Source: Zingiber officinale (Eukaryota; Streptophyta; Magnoliopsida; Zingiberales; Zingiberaceae). Taken from it: a stretch of DNA of 64,000 nucleotides. The position numbers and the translations under genes were made by a program. The notes under the pieces are model-generated. The model was not told the origin of the DNA. It worked only from the letters and a program-made list of their open reading frames with translations, and did not search any database. Shown here piece after piece: positions 60,340-64,000 of this stretch (position 1 is its first letter; each line of letters begins with the position of its first letter). The stretch covers positions 17,781,317 through 17,845,316 of the forward strand of contig NC_055996.1 of the NCBI RefSeq assembly GCF_018446385.1. Direction: 5' to 3'.

Positions 60340-61480
60340 TTTAAGGATGCCAAAAAAAGGACTTACAAAATACTAATACAAGCAAGGCAAATAATCAATG
60401 TGTCTGGACTAATGTAATGGATGATGCTCTTATTGATGCATATTTGAATCAACATAATATGAGTAATAGAGTTGGTGGAACATTTACTATACATGCATTT
60501 GAAAAAATTGTGAATGCATTGAAAGTAAAATTTTCCGACAAACTTATCGATAAGGACAGGATTCAAAATCGCATGAAGCATATTAAAAGATGTTGGTTTT
60601 CATGTTATGATATATTCAAGAATGGTATGAGTGGTTTTGGATAGGATCCTATAACAGAATTCTTCATTGCTGAACCTGAAATTTGGCAACAACTAATTGA
60701 GGTGTGTTTCATGATATGCATTTGCAAACTATAATTGATTTTCTCTTGTGATATTATTTACGAAGGAATGTTTAATGCAATTATATTGTAACTTATAGAT
60801 AAAACCAGCAGTTGTCGAATGGAAAAATAAGTCTATTCGAAATTATAAGAAGTTAGTTCAATTATATAGGAAAGATAGGGCTACGGGACAACATGCTGAA
60901 ACTACATCAGAAATGCGAAAGAGAAGAGCTAGCATGAAAATGGAGAATAATGTTGGTGGAAATAATTTTGAAACCATTGATGAAGCTGAATTTATGATAT
61001 CTCAACAGGAAATCCATTTGAACAATTCAAATGTAGTTAATGAGGATGCCCAAATTTCATCTCTTAGTTCTAAACCAACTGAATCTCAAACTACCTCTAT
61101 TGTTGGAGCATCATCAAAGAATAAGAGTGCAAAGAAAGGTAAAGTTGATGATGATGGTATAACCAATGCAATTGACCATGTAGCTCAAGCCATTATGAGT
61201 TCAACACATGAAATAATAAAGTAAAATGAACTTCTTATTCCCAAGCATGAAGTGTGGAGTTTATTGATTCAATTACGTGTTGAGCAACATATAATTTCTA
61301 CATGCTATTTGTATCTTATTCAACGCCCGAAGATGCTGAGAGCTTTACTTGGATGCCCTTTCGAACATCGCAAAAACTTATTATTTCAAATGTTAGATGA
61401 GAGAATCTACGACATAATTAGTTTGTTTCTCGTTATGTACTGGGATTATATATTTGGATGTTATGCATTATGCATTTGAA
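60340..61480 (+). pseudogene. Myb/SANT-like partner protein of PIF element 2
   Basis: The trihelix/Myb-like domain reads WTNVMDDALIDAYLNQHNMS, then FEKIVNALKVKFSDKLIDKD, IQNRMKHIKRCWFSCYDIF, and after a TAG near 60642 DPITEFFIAEPEIWQQLI. A probable intron (about 60702-60799) follows. The next part (60800-61223) has KPAVVEWKNKSIRNYKKLVQ, a Lys-rich stretch and a Ser-rich linker. A last block in another frame (61243-61430) reads KHEVWSLLIQLRVEQH and ALLGCPFEHRKNLLFQMLDE, matching the C-terminal domain of this family. In Harbinger systems this protein helps bring the transposase to the nucleus and the DNA ends. Two breaks suggest it is inactive or nearly so. Confidence 0.78.
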
Positions 61481-61881
61481 TTATATGTACTTGGATGATT
61501 TGGAATATTTGTTAGACTATTGTTATTTATGTAAGACTTGTTACTTGATGTTAGATATACTTTGTGCTTATTATAGTGAATTGGTTTTTATAAAATAGGA
61601 TATATTTTGTTTCTCTTTCATAAAAATAAAAATAAGAATTAATATTATTATTATTATTCAAAAATATCTAATTTATATTTATAAAATAAATATTAATATT
61701 ATAAAAAAGTATCTAATTTAAAAAGTAAAGGTACTTTTGTAACATTATCTATTTAACTTTCATTATCTTTCTTTTCCTCCCAAACAAAATAACATATGTT
61801 ATGTTAATGGTTAATGAACCTTCTCTCCCTCCGAAACAAGGGAAATTAAAAAGCTCACGCACCTGCACGAATGCACTAGTT

Positions 61882-62067
61882 TCTTCTCTTTTTCCTTTCC
61901 TTGAGGGAAAACTGCTTCGCCTTCTTTCCTATAGATTGCATCTTGTTCTCCTATTTAATGAGGAAGATGAAGGATCTTCTCTTTTTCCTTTCCTTGAGGG
62001 AAAACTGCTTCGTCTTCTTTCCTATAGATTACATCTTGTTCTCCTATTTAATGAGGAAGATGAAGGA
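61882..62067. repeat. 93-bp tandem duplication
   Basis: Two copies, 61882-61974 and 61975-62067, start TCTTCTCTTTTTCC and end GAAGATGAAGGA. They differ at only two positions, so the duplication is recent. It lies just outside PIF element 2. Confidence 0.93.
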
Positions 62068-62730
62068 CAGAGGCGTGCAGGAGACAGCAGAGGCCGTAAG
62101 AAAGGCAACGGAGATGAGAAAGGAAGAAGGTGAGCTGAGGGAGAGATTGGAAACACCTCGTTTGCGATGGAATTGGATGGCTTCCACTGCTTTGAGACTT
62201 TGATACCACGTTTGTTGATGATCAGCAATGGATGTTGAAAGGAAATATATTGCTTAATAATCTCTAATTATCTTTAGACCTGCCTTTGATATTTTCTATT
62301 TGATTCTCTATTTTGCATCTTACCAAAGAGAAAATGTGACACGATGAGCATCAAGAATTAAACATGGAAATGCATAAAGCTGATTATATTTCCTTTTCAA
62401 ACAGAATACAGAATAACTTTTGGCTCTCAAATCAAAACTTCGTGGCCTCAACAACTTTATTTTTCTACCATGTACAACCAATCCAATTCTGTCCCCAAAA
62501 TCTGAGACTAATCTAAGAGAGATATGTGAATGCAAGATAAAAGAAACAAAGGATATATACACCATGATGATATTAGTTAAGACAAGTGAGAAAAATTATA
62601 AGAACTAGTGCACACTCTTCTCAACCCTCTCACATGAGAAGGGTAGAAGAGGGGAAAAATAAAAGGTCCAATGCGGTTGATACTTAGGAATGCCTGGATG
62701 CATTCATTTATGGTCCTTTATTCAGAAGGA
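62068..62730. other. Gap; probable 3' region of the minus-strand gene
   Basis: No separate gene is seen. It should contain the 3' untranslated region of the gene whose stop is at 62731. Confidence 0.4.
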
Positions 62731-63395
62731 TCACAATCTTCTACCGCCGATCCCTGCAAACCTTCTTGCAACACCGAAAATGACAGCCTTGGTTAACAGA
62801 CCATGGTCAACGCTACAGGCAACGGCAACAGCACCAACAACTATAAGAAACCTAGGTATGTTACTAGTCCAGCCCTTTGGCTTCTCTGCCTCCACAATAT
62901 CAGCTGATGAATTGGTGCCGGTCTCAAGTGATCTCAATTGATCAGCATCAAACTTGGTGTTGATTTGTGACATCAAAGCAAAATGGGACAATGGCTCATT
63001 GGACCTCCTGGAGGCTTGGTAGGCTCGAAGGCCAGGTTCTATCTTCTTGACACAGCCCCACATTCCTTGACGAACACCTAGCTTCGCGATCTCCCATGGG
63101 ATGCCCATGTCCTCATGATGAAACAAAAGAATCTCACAAGCAGTCATACTGCCATCTTTTTTTGACTCAACTGGATGAAACATAATATCAGAAAAAATTC
63201 AGTTGTTTGAAATGGATAGTGAAACTTAAGAAGTCATTACTTCCCTAGATATTGATGAAAATCAACATGTAGAAGAGTGAGCACCTGCACGAATGCACCA
63301 GCTCGAATAATACAAGTCAACACGTCTTGGTTTGTTTCGCCTAGGTACATCTGAGCATGGCACTCCCTGAAATAATCTAGTGAATGGTTAGTGAG
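62731..63395 (-). CDS. Unrecognised plant gene, last two exons (partial)
   Basis: On the minus strand an exon of about 110 bases (about 63370-63284, after TTATTTCAG) reads ECHAQMYLGETNQDVLTCII and then RAGAFVQ before GTGCTC. An intron of about 113 bases ends TTTCATCCAG. The last exon (63170-62731) reads GSMTACEILLFHHEDMGIPW, EIAKLGVRQGMWGCVKKIEP and FDADQLRSLETGTNSSADIV, then a hydrophobic stretch IPRFLIVVGAVAVACSVDHG near the C-terminus and the basic end ARRFAGIGGRRL. A membrane-anchored protein with a short basic tail is suggested. The frame of the last exon does not fit the previous exon by one base; a run of seven A at 63155-63161 is the likely place of an indel. Upstream exons must lie beyond 64000. 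I do not recognise the family. Confidence 0.6.
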
Positions 63396-64000
63396 CTGAA
63401 AAATTGTCACAAATTTACAGAAACTCACATTTCAAATACAAAAGCCTATACCACACTCGATCTCAGCAGAAGAAAACAGATATGTTTCATGATATTGATG
63501 TTATATGTTTGTTGTTCCACAGATTTGCACAGTGAAGCCCATTATTAAGTACAAACAGAAAGTATATACGCCAAATAAACAAATAGAGGACATATGACCT
63601 CAAAAGTTGATATCTATTTCTTGCCCGGGAGGGAACTACAGATGGCAAGTTCTGCAACTACTAATTCAACTATGCGCTTCAGCTAGGTAATTCAGCACAT
63701 CTTGGTTCAGGAAGGAAATGACAAGGTAACAAAGAAGAATAGGTTGGCTAGACATGTATAAGGAATTCTGTCAAGAAGAGGGAGAAGGCATAACTGTATT
63801 GCTCAGGCAATATTAGCACCAGCTGGATGGGATAAGGAAGGTAGAATTTGGATCAACAAGTTTATGACATATTCACTCATACTCCACAAATGCAAGATTT
63901 TCCACTATGGCAACCATCATAATATACAAAAAAAAAAAGAACTTCATTATGTGGAGAAGGAACATCTGATCATATTTGCTCGCTTGATAGCATATTAGAT
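63396..64000. other. Probable intron or upstream part of the minus-strand gene
   Basis: No exon could be read with confidence. The stretch is AT-rich with no transposon signature seen. Confidence 0.35.

Larger units (their letters stand above)
58095..61790 (+). mobile_element. PIF/Harbinger element 2, both proteins readable
   Basis: The left end has GGCTGTTTGGGAGGAGGGGA (58096). The complement of the right end has TTTTGTTTGGGAGGAAAAGA (to about 61790). These share GTTTGGGAGGA and resemble Harbinger termini. The exact end bases and 3-bp TSD are not settled. A DDE transposase (58870-60182) and a Myb/SANT-like protein (60340-61480) follow each other on the plus strand, the normal two-protein set. 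Only a few stops and frameshifts are seen, so it is far better preserved than PIF element 1. A short palindrome GTTACACCCC..GGGGTGTAAC lies at 58190-58216. Confidence 0.82.

Noticed and set aside
61801-62133. 110-codon frame with an internal repeat
   Set aside because: The repeat is the 93-bp DNA duplication (31 codons), which keeps any frame open; no conserved domain.

Overview
This 64 kb window is nuclear DNA of a flowering plant. It holds spliced genes with plant-type introns, a cytosolic ribosomal protein gene with the promoter motifs usual for plant ribosomal protein genes, and a heavy load of plant transposon families (Sirevirus-type and other Copia LTR elements, CACTA, hAT MITE, PIF/Harbinger). 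GC-rich first exons in the captured gene pieces hint at a monocot, but this is weak evidence. Only one complete host gene was found, RPL8/uL2 (25.3-27.2 kb, minus strand). A second host gene of unrecognised function enters from the right edge (62.7-63.4 kb, minus strand).

Layout. 0-2.4 kb: an LTR of a Copia family that recurs at 18-24 kb and 30.7-40.6 kb. 3.1-7.2 kb: remains of a gag-only Sirevirus-like element on the minus strand, itself hit by an insertion that is now a solo LTR. 7.2-16.8 kb: an old Copia element on the plus strand whose gag is split by a 6.1 kb CACTA transposon (7532-13647). That CACTA carries pieces of three host genes: an AP2/ERF factor, acidic ribosomal protein P2, and delta-14 sterol reductase. 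18.0-24.4 kb: a Copia element reduced to its LTRs, leader and RNase H tail, with a hAT MITE inside the RNase H codons. 25.3-27.5 kb: RPL8 and its promoter. 27.8-57.8 kb: one decayed PIF/Harbinger element of about 2.5 kb, swollen to 30 kb by nested insertions. 58.1-61.8 kb: a second, better preserved PIF/Harbinger element with both a DDE transposase and a Myb-like protein. 61.8-64 kb: a 93 bp tandem duplication and the minus-strand host gene.

The clearest result is the insertion history, read from target-site duplications (TSDs) and rejoined frames. In the 27.8-57.8 kb stack, a PIF transposase was hit by an element now reduced to a solo LTR (TSD GGTTG/AGTTG). That LTR was hit by a gag-only Sirevirus-like element (TSD TGTAT). 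The 3' LTR of the latter was hit by a full-length Copia element (TSD CTATC). A separate, young gag-only Sirevirus-like element (TSD TTTGG, LTRs about 1-2% different by hand count) sits near the right end of the same PIF element. The second stack (3.1-16.8 kb) shows CACTA (TSD ATG), Sirevirus-like and solo-LTR (TSD GTTAC) insertions in or around an old Copia gag.

A recurring pattern is that every LTR family here carries its own short palindrome, repeated several times just upstream of the likely TATA box, with a different sequence in each family. No CRISPR array, tRNA, rRNA or prokaryotic-type operon was seen.
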